A stretch of DNA of 64,000 nt from Synechococcus sp. CS-1325 (GTDB taxonomy: Bacteria; Cyanobacteriota; Cyanobacteriia; PCC-6307; Cyanobiaceae): NCBI GenBank assembly GCA_025128135.1, contig JAHLYW010000021.1, positions 1 through 64,000 on the forward strand. The letters run 5' to 3'. The notes beneath the pieces are model-generated. The model did no database searches. It saw nothing but the letters and a program-made list of their open reading frames with translations, and had not been told where the DNA came from. The translations under genes and the position numbers were made by a program. This document shows, in pieces, positions 1 through 8,686 of this stretch (position 1 is the first letter of the stretch; each line of letters opens with the position of its first letter).

Positions 1-2014
1 CATCGAGATCATCATCGCCGGACTGGCCAGTCAACCGATCGGCCCCGTCTTCTCCAAGCAGGCTGTCATCCCCCGAACCACCAAAGACTTTGTCGTCGCT
101 CAGTCCCCCGTTCAACAGGTCGTCGTCGCCTCCACCGCGCAAAACATCCGCGTCCAGCCCGCCATAGAACTCGTCGGCCTTCGCTCCACCAAAAAGAGTA
201 TCCGCGCCGGCATCGCCGAACACGGCCCCGGTTATTTGCCCAAGGCGGCCATCGTAGAGATCAGTTCCCCCGCCCAGCGTGACAGTGCCCAGCAGGGTGC
301 CCGCATTGACCACCTTTTCGATCCCGCTCCCGCCAAGGATCGCGCCGAGCGACCCGGTGATCGTGCCGGAGTTGTTGACCGTCATCGCGCCGCCCAGCGA
401 TTGCACGCCGTATCGCTTGCCGTTGATCTGGCCGGAGTTGCTCACTTCAGTTCCGGTACCGGCAAGGGTGATGGCATTGCCCGTGGTGGAGAGCACCGAT
501 CCCGTGGCCATCACCGTCACATGATGTCCGCCCAGACCGGTTGCGAGGCCCGTCGCTGTACCGGTCAGTGAAATCGCATCGCGTCGGCCAGATGAAGCCA
601 GTGTCTGCACAGCACCTAACATCACCACCGCACTATTCGTGGCATTGGAATTGTCAGACCTGATCGCGGAGGCGTTCAGCGTCACCAGCGTGGATCCCGA
701 CAGGACCGAGATCTGACCGTAGTCATCCATCAGCCGCGGCAGGGTGTCAGTGCTGGAGATCACCTGCAGCACCCCCACACGTGGATCAATAATCTGCGCG
801 CGGATCGCGGTGATGAAGTTTCCAGGTGTGTTTTCGTCCCTCCAGGTGATGACAAACCGCCCGTCTGCCAAAGCAGTGGTGCTTGGCTGGGACTGATTGT
901 TTATCGTGGTGGTGTTGACCAGAAACTCTGCGCCGGCCTTGCTGCCATTGGCATTGAACACCTGCGCGCGGATCGCGGAGCCCAAGGTGTCGCCTCCGTT
1001 TGCGCTTGCGCTGAAGTCCGTCCAGGTGATGACGAAGCGCCCGTCTGCCAAAGCAGTGGTGCTTGGCTCTTGCTGATTGCTCGCGGTGTTGGTGTTGACC
1101 AGAAACTCTGCTCCGGCCTTGCTGCCATTGGCATTGAACACCTGCGCGCGGATCGCTGAGCCCGAGATGTCGCCTCCGGTTGCGCTGTCGTCCCTCCAGG
1201 TGATGACGAAGCGCCCGTCTGCCAAAGCAGCGGTGCTTGGCTGGGTCTGAGAGTTTCCCTTGGTGGTGTTGACCAGAAACTCTGTGCCGGCCTTGCTGCC
1301 ATTGGCATTGAACACCTGCGCGCGGATCGCGCTGCCCAAGATGTCGCCTCCTGTTTCGCTTTCGTCCGTCCAAGTGATGATGAAGCGCCCATCTGCCAAA
1401 GCAGTGGTGCTTGGATCGAACTGAGAACCTGCGAGGCTGGTGGGGACCAGAAACTCTGCTCCGGCCTTGCTGCCATTGGCATTGAACACCTGCGCGCGGA
1501 CCGCGCTGCCCAAGGTGTCGCCTCCGGTTGGGCTTAAGCTGAAGTCACTCCAGGTGATCACGAAGCGCCCGTCTGCCAAAGCAGTGGTGCTTGGCTGGTT
1601 CTGATTGTTGGTCGTGGTGGTGTTGACCAGAAACTCTGTGCCGGCCTTGCTGCCATTGGCATTGAACACCTGCGCGCGGATATCGGAGATAAAGATCTCG
1701 AGAGAGTTGTTGCTTGCGCTGAAGTCCGTCCAGGTGATGACAAACCGCCCGTCTGCCAATGCAGTGGTGCTTGGCTCCCTCTGAGAGTTTACCGTGGTGG
1801 TGTTGACCAGAAACTCTGCTCCGGCCTTGCTGCCATTGGCATTGAACACCTGCGCGCGGATATTGATGGTCGCGTCGGGGAAGACTCCGCTTAACTCTGT
1901 CCAGGTGATGATGAAGCGCCCGTCTGGCAAAGCAGTGGTGCTTGGCTTGGTCCCGTCTTTGTACGAGGTGGTGTTGACCAGAAACTCCGGTCCATCGAGA
2001 ATGGGTTGGGGCAT
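1..2014 (-). CDS. Secreted RTX-type calcium-binding repeat protein (3' end outside window)
   Basis: The minus-strand frame opens with ATG at 2014 and is still open at base 1, so the C-terminus lies outside the window. Residues 1 to about 410 are seven tandem units of 53-60 residues, each carrying ALADGRFVITW and, in the first six, IRAQVFNANGSKAG. A threonine/glycine-rich beta-type stretch follows. From about residue 590 there are glycine/aspartate nonapeptides such as GGGDDDLLNGG and GGSGDDSLLG, the calcium-binding RTX pattern. There is no N-terminal signal peptide, which fits type I secretion through a C-terminal signal (family knowledge; that end is not visible). The function is unknown; an adhesin or surface-layer-like role is an inference. 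No type I secretion ABC transporter is seen nearby. Confidence 0.8.
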   Translation of the reverse strand, partial: MPQPILDGPEFLVNTTSYKDGTKPSTTALPDGRFIITWTELSGVFPDATINIRAQVFNANGSKAGAEFLVNTTTVNSQREPSTTALADGRFVITWTDFSASNNSLEIFISDIRAQVFNANGSKAGTEFLVNTTTTNNQNQPSTTALADGRFVITWSDFSLSPTGGDTLGSAVRAQVFNANGSKAGAEFLVPTSLAGSQFDPSTTALADGRFIITWTDESETGGDILGSAIRAQVFNANGSKAGTEFLVNTTKGNSQTQPSTAALADGRFVITWRDDSATGGDISGSAIRAQVFNANGSKAGAEFLVNTNTASNQQEPSTTALADGRFVITWTDFSASANGGDTLGSAIRAQVFNANGSKAGAEFLVNTTTINNQSQPSTTALADGRFVITWRDENTPGNFITAIRAQIIDPRVGVLQVISSTDTLPRLMDDYGQISVLSGSTLVTLNASAIRSDNSNATNSAVVMLGAVQTLASSGRRDAISLTGTATGLATGLGGHHVTVMATGSVLSTTGNAITLAGTGTEVSNSGQINGKRYGVQSLGGAMTVNNSGTITGSLGAILGGSGIEKVVNAGTLLGTVTLGGGTDLYDGRLGQITGAVFGDAGADTLFGGAKADEFYGGLDADVLRGGGDDDLLNGGLSDDKVFGGSGDDSLLGEDGADRLTGQSGDDDLD
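780..2000 (-). repeat. Seven tandem 53-60-codon coding repeats
   Basis: Seven units lie head to tail inside the RTX gene, with a period of roughly 175-190 bp. The DNA is nearly identical over two blocks per unit: one coding for the FNANGSKAG segment, one for the ALADGRF segment. The stretch between the blocks differs between units in both sequence and length. This conserved-block, variable-linker pattern points to recent duplication or recombination between units. The seventh unit loses the repeat consensus at its end. Confidence 0.85.
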
Positions 2015-2328
2015 GATTTTGATTTCTTATGTTGTGAGCATGCCAACAAATTGGCATGGTTGGTGATCTTTCAGAGCAGGATATTGGGTCGCCAAGATAC
2101 ACAGGTCTTAGGCCGGCTCCACCAAAAAACCTGCAAGACCGCTGTCGCTTGGATCGCCCTCTAATAGCTCTGCCAGCTCTCTACACTGGATTGCCTCCTT
2201 CCGCCAGGAAGGTTGACCTTTCTTCTCGCAACCACGTGTGCCGCCGCGAGGTTAATGGCTGACTGACCAACACAAGCGGTGACTGCCTGGGAAGATGTTG
2301 CCCCGAGCGTGGCCAGGGATCCCCAAGC
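2015..2328. other. Intergenic region without a recognised gene
   Basis: About 310 bases between the RTX start and the hydroxylase stop. A short CCTTCC/GGAAGG hairpin sits near 2197-2213. No convincing coding frame, RNA gene or repeat was seen. Confidence 0.4.
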
Positions 2329-3300
2329 TCAGAGCAGCTGGAGAATCCCTTCTCCGTAGTGACGAAAGCGGGGCAGAGGCTCCAAACCATGCAGCTCCAG
2401 CACCGCCATGAGGCGCACGCTGGCCTCCGGCAGCCGCTGGAAGGGGATGGCCGGAAAAGCGTGATGGGCAGCGTGATTGGGCAGCCCACCCAGGCAGGCA
2501 TTGAGCCAGATGCCTGCTCCAACACTGCGCGAGGAGCGCAGCTGGGTGAGTCGATGGCCTGGAGAAGGGTTCCACAAGCCGTGGTGCTCAATCAGCCCCC
2601 GGGTCTGGACAATGGCGCCGATGATGCGCTCCACAACCAGCCAGAACAGCACATAGCGCAGCACCACACCATGGGCGATCGCCACCCCGAGCATGGCCAG
2701 CTGGGCCAAGATCACGCCAGCCAAGTCAAGACGTAACCGGGCCGGGAGCCTGGGATCACAGCCGCGCAGTACGACTCCTTTGTGAACTGTGTCGATGATC
2801 AGTCCGACACCTCCCAGCAACAGGGCCCTGAGCCAGAACGGATGGCGCTGATGCCAGCGGCGCAGGGGGCCTGCCTGCTCAATTTCCTCACGCAGGGGTT
2901 CGACCCGTTCAGGATCCCGCTCGTCACGCCCGTTCCAGCGGTGATGCAGCCGGTGCAGGGAGGCGTAGGTAGCGAAGGGCCAGGCCATCGGCCAGCTGAT
3001 CAGACAGGAAAAGGCGAACTCAAGTCGCGGCCGCCCGAGCAGGGTGCCGTGCACCGCCTCATGGGTGGTGATCAGCAGCAGGGCGTAGGCGATGCCGGCG
3101 ACCGTCACGGAGCCGATCGCCTGCCAAGGGTTCGCGGTGCTCCAGAACAACCAGACACCCCCGATCAGCAGACCGCCGAACGTGGCCACCCTCAACAGGC
3201 CCAACAGCGGAACCACTGCGGTGAGATCGGCCACCGCCTCGCACAGATCAATCTCCAGCTGATGCAATGAAGATCCTTGGAGCTCGGCGCCTCTCCCCAT
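2329..3300 (-). CDS. Beta-carotene hydroxylase / fatty acid desaturase family membrane enzyme
   Basis: This 323-residue di-iron membrane oxygenase has three histidine clusters. HEAVH lies near residue 79, HRLHH near 115, and NHAAHH near 277. These are the iron ligands of the desaturase/CrtR-type hydroxylase superfamily. Hydrophobic segments lie around residues 30-75, 155-175 and 195-225, placing it in a membrane. Carotenoid ring hydroxylation is the likely reaction, but an acyl-lipid desaturase cannot be excluded from motifs alone. The ATG start gives a normal family length. It stands alone: the nearest gene on the same strand is the RTX gene, more than 300 bases downstream. Confidence 0.75.
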   Translation of the reverse strand: MGRGAELQGSSLHQLEIDLCEAVADLTAVVPLLGLLRVATFGGLLIGGVWLFWSTANPWQAIGSVTVAGIAYALLLITTHEAVHGTLLGRPRLEFAFSCLISWPMAWPFATYASLHRLHHRWNGRDERDPERVEPLREEIEQAGPLRRWHQRHPFWLRALLLGGVGLIIDTVHKGVVLRGCDPRLPARLRLDLAGVILAQLAMLGVAIAHGVVLRYVLFWLVVERIIGAIVQTRGLIEHHGLWNPSPGHRLTQLRSSRSVGAGIWLNACLGGLPNHAAHHAFPAIPFQRLPEASVRLMAVLELHGLEPLPRFRHYGEGILQLL

Positions 3301-3384
3301 GAAACGGTGTGCCCGCTGCTCCTCAGGTTATGGCTTTCAGTAGGCGTTGGAGCCGGCCAGGTCCTTTGAGGCGGGCAGCAGTGC

Positions 3385-3506
3385 CGCAATGGTTCGTGGC
3401 CGAGGTGATCAGGGAACTGAACACCAACCTGACGCTGGTGAAAGACGGCATGGCCTATCCGCTCCCACCTCAGCCAGAAATCATTTCAAACGAAACCTCC
3501 ACTTGA
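3385..3506 (+). pseudogene. Possible thermonuclease (SNase-like) relic
   Basis: An open plus-strand frame contains the segment VAEVIRELNTNLTLVKDG followed by MAY. This resembles the part of staphylococcal-nuclease-like proteins that reads roughly R-T-V-A-E-V, then N-x-x-L-x-L-V-x-x-G-x-A. The upstream OB-fold strands and the downstream Y-x-x-Y-L segment are absent, so this would be a fragment and not a working nuclease. The similarity is short and based on recalled family patterns, so it is tentative. Confidence 0.3.
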
Positions 3507-3622
3507 CAACGATGACCGAGCGAGTGGTTTATGCCATCTGCAGCTACACCGCAAGGCCGGAACGCATCTTGAGGAAGGCGTGGCTAGCTACCTAATCAAG
3601 TGAGGTCTTGGTACGGAGTGAC

Positions 3623-3655
3623 GTGCCAATTCTTGCGAACTGGCACCATTTTTTC
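3623..3655 (+). terminator. Rho-independent terminator-like hairpin
   Basis: The stem GTGCCAATTC/GAACTGGCAC (one mismatch, loop TTGC) is followed by CCATTTTTTC. The T-run is on the plus strand, so it would end plus-strand transcripts entering from about 3400. It does not have the right polarity for the minus-strand Nif11 gene at 3684-3929. Confidence 0.55.
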
Positions 3656-3683
3656 AGCGGAACAACGTGATAAAATTACACAT

Positions 3684-3929
3684 TTAGCCAGGCCATGTCG
3701 GTAGTCCTCCACTCAGCAAGGTGCCTCGATGCCGCCAAAGGACTTCGGGCTTGATCGTGATGCCATTGGAATGGGCAAGCTTCACGGCCTCCCCGGTGGA
3801 ATGGCTATCCCGAAGAGCAGCAGCAAAGGCGGGATCTCGTTGTGTGAGCTCTTTGATCCGATGCAGAGCATGTTTCGCATCTCCAGATGCGTGGCCTCTA
3901 GGGAGTGATGTGGTGCTGCAGGTGTCCAT
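3684..3929 (-). CDS. Nif11-domain small protein / leader-type peptide
   Basis: This 81-residue protein has residues 22-70 matching the Nif11 pattern. A helix begins IKELTQRDPAFAAALRDS, then EAVKLAHSNGITIKPEVLW, then a short WRHRG segment. Nif11 domains serve as leader sequences of ribosomally made modified peptides, including the prochlorosins of marine picocyanobacteria. Many other Nif11 proteins are orphans of unknown role. The C-terminus, LLSGGLPTWPG, has a Gly-Gly near the usual leader cleavage position but only eight residues after it and no Cys/Ser/Thr-rich core. It may therefore be a leader without cargo, or a stand-alone Nif11 protein. A strong ribosome binding site, AGAGGAGGA on the minus strand at about 3938-3946, supports the ATG at 3929. 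No modification or export enzyme is adjacent. Confidence 0.65.
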   Translation of the reverse strand: MDTCSTTSLPRGHASGDAKHALHRIKELTQRDPAFAAALRDSHSTGEAVKLAHSNGITIKPEVLWRHRGTLLSGGLPTWPG

Positions 3930-4244
3930 GGCAATGTCCTCCTCTTTTCTAAAAGTCTATCAAGATCAGATCAGTCGATTGATAAGTAGAAGTACCCCTA
4001 TGACCTGAGCCATCAACGGAGTACGATAATCCTTGGTATTAGTGCTGCCTAAAATAAGCTTTGGCCTTGCCAATGTCTTCACATGTAGATTCCGCTTACG
4101 GTGAACGCGCCTGAGCGCATGCCTTGGGAAAGCTGGGCAGATCCATAAACGCTGTCCGCAACGACTCCGTCTTGGCTGTGACGTAACGGAAGGCCCTTCT
4201 AAGCTGCGATTCCCGCAAAATGGAACGAGCCGGGTCAATGGAAC
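3930..4244. other. Intergenic region without a recognised gene
   Basis: About 315 bases between the Nif11 gene and the VOC gene, which are transcribed divergently. It is richer in A+T than the core genes to the right and presumably holds both promoters. No gene, repeat or RNA was recognised. Confidence 0.4.
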
Positions 4245-4724
4245 GTGCAGATCCTTGGTATCGACCATGTCGTTCTGCGCTGCAGGGACTTGGGCGTCAT
4301 GCTCAGGTTTTACACCGATGTGCTCGGCTGCAGCGTTACCAAGCGAAATGAGCGCTTTGGGATGATTCATCTCCGTGCTGGCGTGGCCCAGATCGACCTG
4401 GTCAGTACCGATGGCGAGCTGGGCCTGGCCGGTGGCGCCCCCCCTGGCATGGAGGGCCACAATGTCGATCACATCTGCTTTCGTATCGAACCATTTGATC
4501 TTGAGGCCCTGAGAGTTCACTTTCTCAGTCACGGAATCGATCTAGGAGCGGTTCACCATAATTTCGGTGCCGAAGGGTATGGCTCCGCTGTATACCTCAA
4601 GGATCCCGAAGGAAATTCGATCGAACTCAAGGGCCCTTCCGTTCAGGAGGCAGGACGCAACAAGGAGCCTGTCGGGCATAGATCAGCGCCCGAGCTCTCC
4701 ACAGACGCCCCTGAATTTGCCTAG
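4245..4724 (+). CDS. VOC (glyoxalase/dioxygenase) superfamily protein
   Basis: This 159-residue protein has the paired beta-alpha-beta-beta-beta pattern of the vicinal oxygen chelate fold. The first half begins ILGIDHVVLRCRDL with FYTDVLG. The second half has NVDHICFRIE and ends DPEGNSIELKGP. His in IDHVV, His in NVDH and Glu in SIEL are candidate metal ligands. The last 25 or so residues are an unstructured tail. The start is a GTG at 4245; upstream ATGs at 4220 and 4238 are out of frame. The substrate cannot be told: glyoxalase, fosfomycin-resistance-like and dioxygenase proteins share this fold. Confidence 0.8.
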   Translation: MQILGIDHVVLRCRDLGVMLRFYTDVLGCSVTKRNERFGMIHLRAGVAQIDLVSTDGELGLAGGAPPGMEGHNVDHICFRIEPFDLEALRVHFLSHGIDLGAVHHNFGAEGYGSAVYLKDPEGNSIELKGPSVQEAGRNKEPVGHRSAPELSTDAPEFA

Positions 4725-4894
4725 AAGTCAGTGACAGCAATGGTTTTTGCTACGAAGATGAGGTATGTAGAAGCCCAAAGCCTTCCTTCCCTGGCAGCCG
4801 GAGCAGACCACCTTGTTGCCGCCATCTCTTAACGATTCGCTCACGGATGATCACCGTTTCCTCCAAGCCACCTGTGTAGGCAGGTTTGCAGGCC

Positions 4895-6855
4895 CTACGA
4901 AGAAGCTTGTACCCTACTGATTGCTATTATTCCTGCCAAGGTTAAAGTAGTCCTCAAATCTGGCGGCTGCACTTCCGTCATAGAAATGAGCATTTCTCCT
5001 GCTGGCATCAATTCAGTCATTGTCGATCCTCTATTTCCATGGAGGTGATTGCTGGTGAGGACGAGCATCTGCTCAGCCCAATGGGCGAGCGGATCGGTCG
5101 TGATGGTCATGGCCAGCTCCGCCTCCAGCTGGGCGCGGCTACGGGTCGAGCGCGCCAGGATCGCCTGGGCCTCCGCTTCACTGATCTCCAGCACCCAGTT
5201 GGCGAAGCCGGACAACTGATCCACGAAGACGCCGCTGTAGCCCCCATGGGCGTCAGCATCGAGCAGAGGGCGGCGCTCGCCTGCCGACACCACTTTGGTC
5301 ACGGGCAGGGAGCGGCGACGGCTGTTGACCGCCCCACTGGTGTCAGTGGTACTGATCGGACCGTTGCCAGTCACCAGCACCATGCCGTCATAGACAAAAT
5401 CGCAGGCTTGATCGCTGTAGCGGCGATCGGCAGCAATCAGGTCTCCGCCGGTGAGCGCCTTGAGCACGTTCAGGGAACCGTTGTAACCGTGGGCCTCGGA
5501 GACCACGGTGAGGCCCATGTTGCGTAGCTTCTGGGTCTGGAACAGCAGATTGTGGTTCTCCAATTTCTCCAGGTCGATCGAGACGGTGTTCTTGGCCCCC
5601 GCCAGGGCGATCAACAGGTTGGTGAGCACCGTCTTGCCTGTGTTGGCCGGGCCGTGAAGCTCAAGGAACACCTTGGCCCGACAACGCTGCACCAGCAGCC
5701 GAGCGAAGGCCTGGAACGTAGCCACAGCATCCTCATCCCCCAGTCGATCCTGGAGGAACGCCACCACCGCATCGGCGCGGGCCTGGTCGTCGTAGGGGTA
5801 GGGAAGGGTCCAGGTGTTCCCCCGCTGTGGGTCATGGGGCAGCAGGGTGTGGTCGCTGAGCCGCAGACAGCCGTTGGTGAAGGGGATCAGGCCAGCCATT
5901 GAGTGGGAGTTCAGCGGTTGCTGCTGGCACCGGATCAGTTTGAGAATCCCGTTGAACAGGCCTGGCTCACTTTGCTGAATCCCTGCCGCCGGAATACCAC
6001 TGCGATCTGGTTGAGCAGCAACTGATCTCCGTCGACATGCTGCCAGTGTGTGCGTTGCCAATGGAACCAGGCCCGGTCGTTCACGAATTCGGGCTTCCAG
6101 ATGGGTGCCAGCTCCATCTGCACGAATTCCGCGTAGGCAGGGGTGGCTTTGGGTTCGGTGGCGAAGCAATACTTGCGCTTTTCATCGTCGCCTTTGAAGC
6201 AAGGGACGCGGTGGCGACTGAAGCGCTGAAAAGCTTCTGGGCCATGCTTGTCAATCAGCTGCTTTGGGCTGAGCGGGTCACCGGCTGGATCGAGTGGCAG
6301 GAGTTCGACCTCCACCTGCTTGGCCCCTTCAGCATTGAGCTGCCACGCCCGGAGTTCCAGGGTATTCAACCCTGCTTGGCTGCAGTGGAAGCCGCTCGGC
6401 AGGCAGATGCGGACATGCCGCTGCTGGAGCACCAGGCCCTTGAAGGAAACGGGCGGGAGATAGGGGGTTCCACCAAGACCTGCCTGGGAGTTCCTGATCC
6501 AATGCGTGAACTGCTCCACCGAGATCGTCAGCACACTGGGATCTCGTTCGGACAGCAGCTCAGCGTCCTGGGGAGATTCAACAATCCGTAGGGGGATGTT
6601 GAAATCGCTCAAGCGTGCGTCCTCCGCGTCCTTCGGATGGAAGGTCAGACGTTGATGTTCGACGTCCGAGACGCTGTCGACTGCAACGCAGTTGGTCGGC
6701 ATGTGGGAAGGCGGCCAATCCTGAACGTCCAGGAATGTGGTGGGCGAACCTCCACACTCCTGCGTGAGCTGCTCCACCTCGTTGTTCGGGTGGTCTGCGG
6801 ATGCCGAACCCGGCTCCGTTGTGCTGTGTCTTGTTGTGCTGATTTGAGTGTTCAT
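4895..6855 (-). pseudogene. P4/D5-type DNA primase-helicase, frameshifted
   Basis: Two overlapping minus-strand frames form one gene. Frame A runs from ATG at 6855 (AGAGG ribosome site just upstream) and stops at 5935. Frame B continues from about 5980 to 4895. The natural junction is in FSKVS (A) followed by EPGLFNGILKL (B), at about 5960-5985. Frame B holds the D5_N-like segment LIPFTNGCLRL and the helicase core, with Walker A GPANTGKT, VVSEAHG, and VLVTGNGP before a SRRR stretch. Such proteins replicate phage satellites, plasmids and integrative elements. The joined product would be about 650 residues. The -1 junction has no classical slippery heptamer, so a mutation (or an assembly error) is likelier than programmed shifting. 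The extreme C-terminus also looks atypical. Confidence 0.8.
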
Positions 6856-6938
6856 TGAACCTCTGAAGTTGTAATCGGCTCTGTCATTGACATCACCACA
6901 TCCATCAATACAACATCCAGCCCCCAAATAGCCACATT

Positions 6939-6998
6939 CACGCGTGCGTCTTTTCAGGGTTGCGTGCATGCATGCGTGCAAGGAAAGACGCACGCGTG
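6939..6998. repeat. 15-bp perfect inverted repeat with four GCGTGC iterons
   Basis: The left arm CACGCGTGCGTCTTT (6939-6953) and right arm AAAGACGCACGCGTG (6984-6998) are exact reverse complements. The 30-base middle contains a GCATGCATGC palindrome (6966-6975). GCGTGC occurs four times in the same orientation, at 6942, 6962, 6974 and 6994 (steps of 20, 12 and 20 bases). It lies between the divergent primase gene and the small DNA-binding gene. It is either the element's replication origin, bound by the primase-helicase, or a shared operator. Both roles are inferred from position and structure. Confidence 0.75.
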
Positions 6999-7078
6999 CA
7001 GACTTTACGAAAGCACCCATTCAGCAGTTCTGAGCTATCCCAATCCCTGCTAAAGATGATTCATTCAAATCCACGGAC

Positions 7079-7381
7079 ATGGCCTCACCCTCACCCCCTC
7101 CCCACGACGACCACGCAGAGCAGCGCGCAGCCATTAATCAGGCGTTGCAGCGCATCAATGCCCGCCTGGAGCTCAGGCCGAGCAACCTGAAAAGCCCCTG
7201 GCTCCCGCTTGCAGATGCTGCTCAGGCGCTGAACTTTCGCAGCAGTCGAGTACTGCGCGCTGCCATCAACAGGGGCCACATTCCGCCCCAATTCATCCGC
7301 TCAAGGACGGGGCCGAGCGGCAAGCGCCGCACCTTTTACGTCAATGCGGAGGAATATACCCCACATCTCAGCAACAAGTGA
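7079..7381 (+). CDS. Small putative DNA-binding protein of the mobile element
   Basis: This 100-residue protein has an N-terminal polar helix (about residues 13-35). A segment beginning WLPLADAAQAL with SSRVLRAAINRGHIP then looks like a winged-helix/MerR-like helix-turn-helix of the excisionase/AlpA kind. The C-terminus is basic (RTGPSGKRRTFYV). It is divergent from the primase across the 6939-6998 inverted repeat and next to integrase sequences, the usual place for an excisionase or control protein of a satellite element. The family assignment is by pattern only. Unlike its neighbours, its frame is intact. Confidence 0.5.
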   Translation: MASPSPPPHDDHAEQRAAINQALQRINARLELRPSNLKSPWLPLADAAQALNFRSSRVLRAAINRGHIPPQFIRSRTGPSGKRRTFYVNAEEYTPHLSNK

Positions 7382-7474
7382 GGCCATCGAAGCGCTGTCG
7401 AACCAGCGCTGGTACAGCGTTGTGTGCATCGTCAGGCAATGGCCGCCGCTTTTGGCGGCGAATGAGGGACCCAG
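7381..7474 (-). pseudogene. Relic of a second tyrosine recombinase C-terminus
   Basis: The minus strand translates to PSFAAKSGGHCLTMHTTLYQ followed by RWFDSASMASL. It aligns with the C-terminus of the adjacent integrase, PSLAAKSMGHSLAVHGSVYQ followed by RWFDAHEMESL. This includes the GH pair and the catalytic-type Tyr. A stop codon lies directly upstream in this frame, so only about 30 codons remain. At DNA level the 14-mer AACCAGCGCTGGTA is shared exactly (7401-7414 and 7594-7607). This is a leftover of an earlier or duplicated integrase. Confidence 0.7.
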
Positions 7475-7541
7475 CAGTCAGCCATTGGCATGGCGGTCAA
7501 TCTGTTCAAGAATGATGGACTTAATCTTTACGTTCGCCACC

Positions 7542-8682
7542 TCAAGACGTTGCGCTGAGCATCACCTGCAGCGACTCCATTTCGTGTGCATCAAACCAGC
7601 GCTGGTAGACGCTGCCGTGTACCGCCAGGCTGTGACCCATCGATTTGGCCGCCAGGGAGGGGGAAATCTTCGGGTTGTGAATCGCCCGCACGGCCCAGGC
7701 ATGGCGCAAGTCGTAGGGCTGGAACTCCGCCTGCGCCCGGCGGAAAGCCTGCCCCATCAAGCCCCCGATGTCGCGATGGCTGCGATCCTGATTGAAGGCA
7801 GGCAGCCGCTTGCTATTCAGCGACCAGCGCTGAATCCAGCCTGCAGGCAAAGCCAGAGCCTGGCGTGCTCCTGTTTTCCCATCGGTGATGCGCAGCACAC
7901 CTGAGGGCTGAACGTCAGCAAACAACAGCGCCTCATGGGGCCTGCATCCATACGTGGCCGCCACTGCTGCCGGCCACTGCCAGGCGGGTGAGAGGCGATC
8001 GATCAGTGCCTCGATCGCCTCTTCCTTGGGAAGGTCACGTGGCACCTGGCTACGGGCAGCGCTGTATCCCTTGCCGAGTTCCCGCAGGCGGGACACCAGC
8101 TCATCAGGCCAATCAATCGCTCTGGCTACCGTGGCTGCGGCCTGAGAGGCCCTGCGTCGCGATCGCGTGCATGGTGCGGCGGCCTCCACCAAAGCCAGCA
8201 AATGGCCCGGCTGCAGGGGATTGATCTCCAGCAAAGGAGCCAGGGGCGCCTGGTAATCCACCATCCAGCTGTCCTCTTCCGAGGGGCCCCGACGACGTTG
8301 CCTGCCCCACCACTCGCGAGTCAGGCGAATCACCCTTCTCCCGCTGATGCCCTCCGGTTCCCCAGGAGCCAGCGCATGGGCCTTGTGACGGCCGAGCGAC
8401 AGCCAGGGCTCCCAATCAAAAGCCTCGACACCCCTTCCGATGGCGCTCCAGGGCATTGCCCAGGTGCTCGGCCAGCTGCAAGGCCTCCGTGGCCTGATCC
8501 GGATAGGCAAGACCGGTGCTGATCCGCTGCTGCTTTGGTTCTCTGCCCGGTGGATCTGTCGGGCGCGGCGGCATGGTCGCCCGCAGGCGCACCTTGGCCC
8601 CTGCCACATCGAGCGTGACCCCATGACCCTTGAGCTTCAGGGCGGCGTTCTGGCGAACCAGCCACGGGTCGGAAAGAGGCAC
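7542..8682 (-). pseudogene. Tyrosine-family site-specific integrase, frameshifted in a G-run
   Basis: The N-terminal frame starts with GTG at 8682 (MPLSDPWLVRQNAAL...) and stops at 8416. The catalytic frame covers about 8430-7542. Deleting one G from the GGGG run at 8431-8434 joins ERHRKG directly to VEAFDWEPWL and gives a 379-residue integrase. Catalytic-domain motifs are present: YGCRPHEAL (first Arg), DLRHAWAVRA (His-x-x-Arg) and MGHSLAVHGSVYQRW (His/Tyr). The gene points away from tRNA-Arg(CCT), whose 3' end lies 144 bases upstream of the integrase start. That is the usual arrangement of tRNA-targeting elements. One G-run indel could be mutation, phase variation or sequencing error. Confidence 0.85.
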
Positions 8683-8686
8683 CCGA

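Noticed and set aside
1..2014. Regular repeats as a CRISPR array
   Set aside because: The repeats are 175-190 bp, keep an open reading frame and code for protein units.
5935..5990. Programmed -1 frameshift to make a full-length primase
   Set aside because: No X-XXY-YYZ slippery site or clear downstream stem was seen at the junction. The neighbouring integrase is also broken, so decay is simpler.
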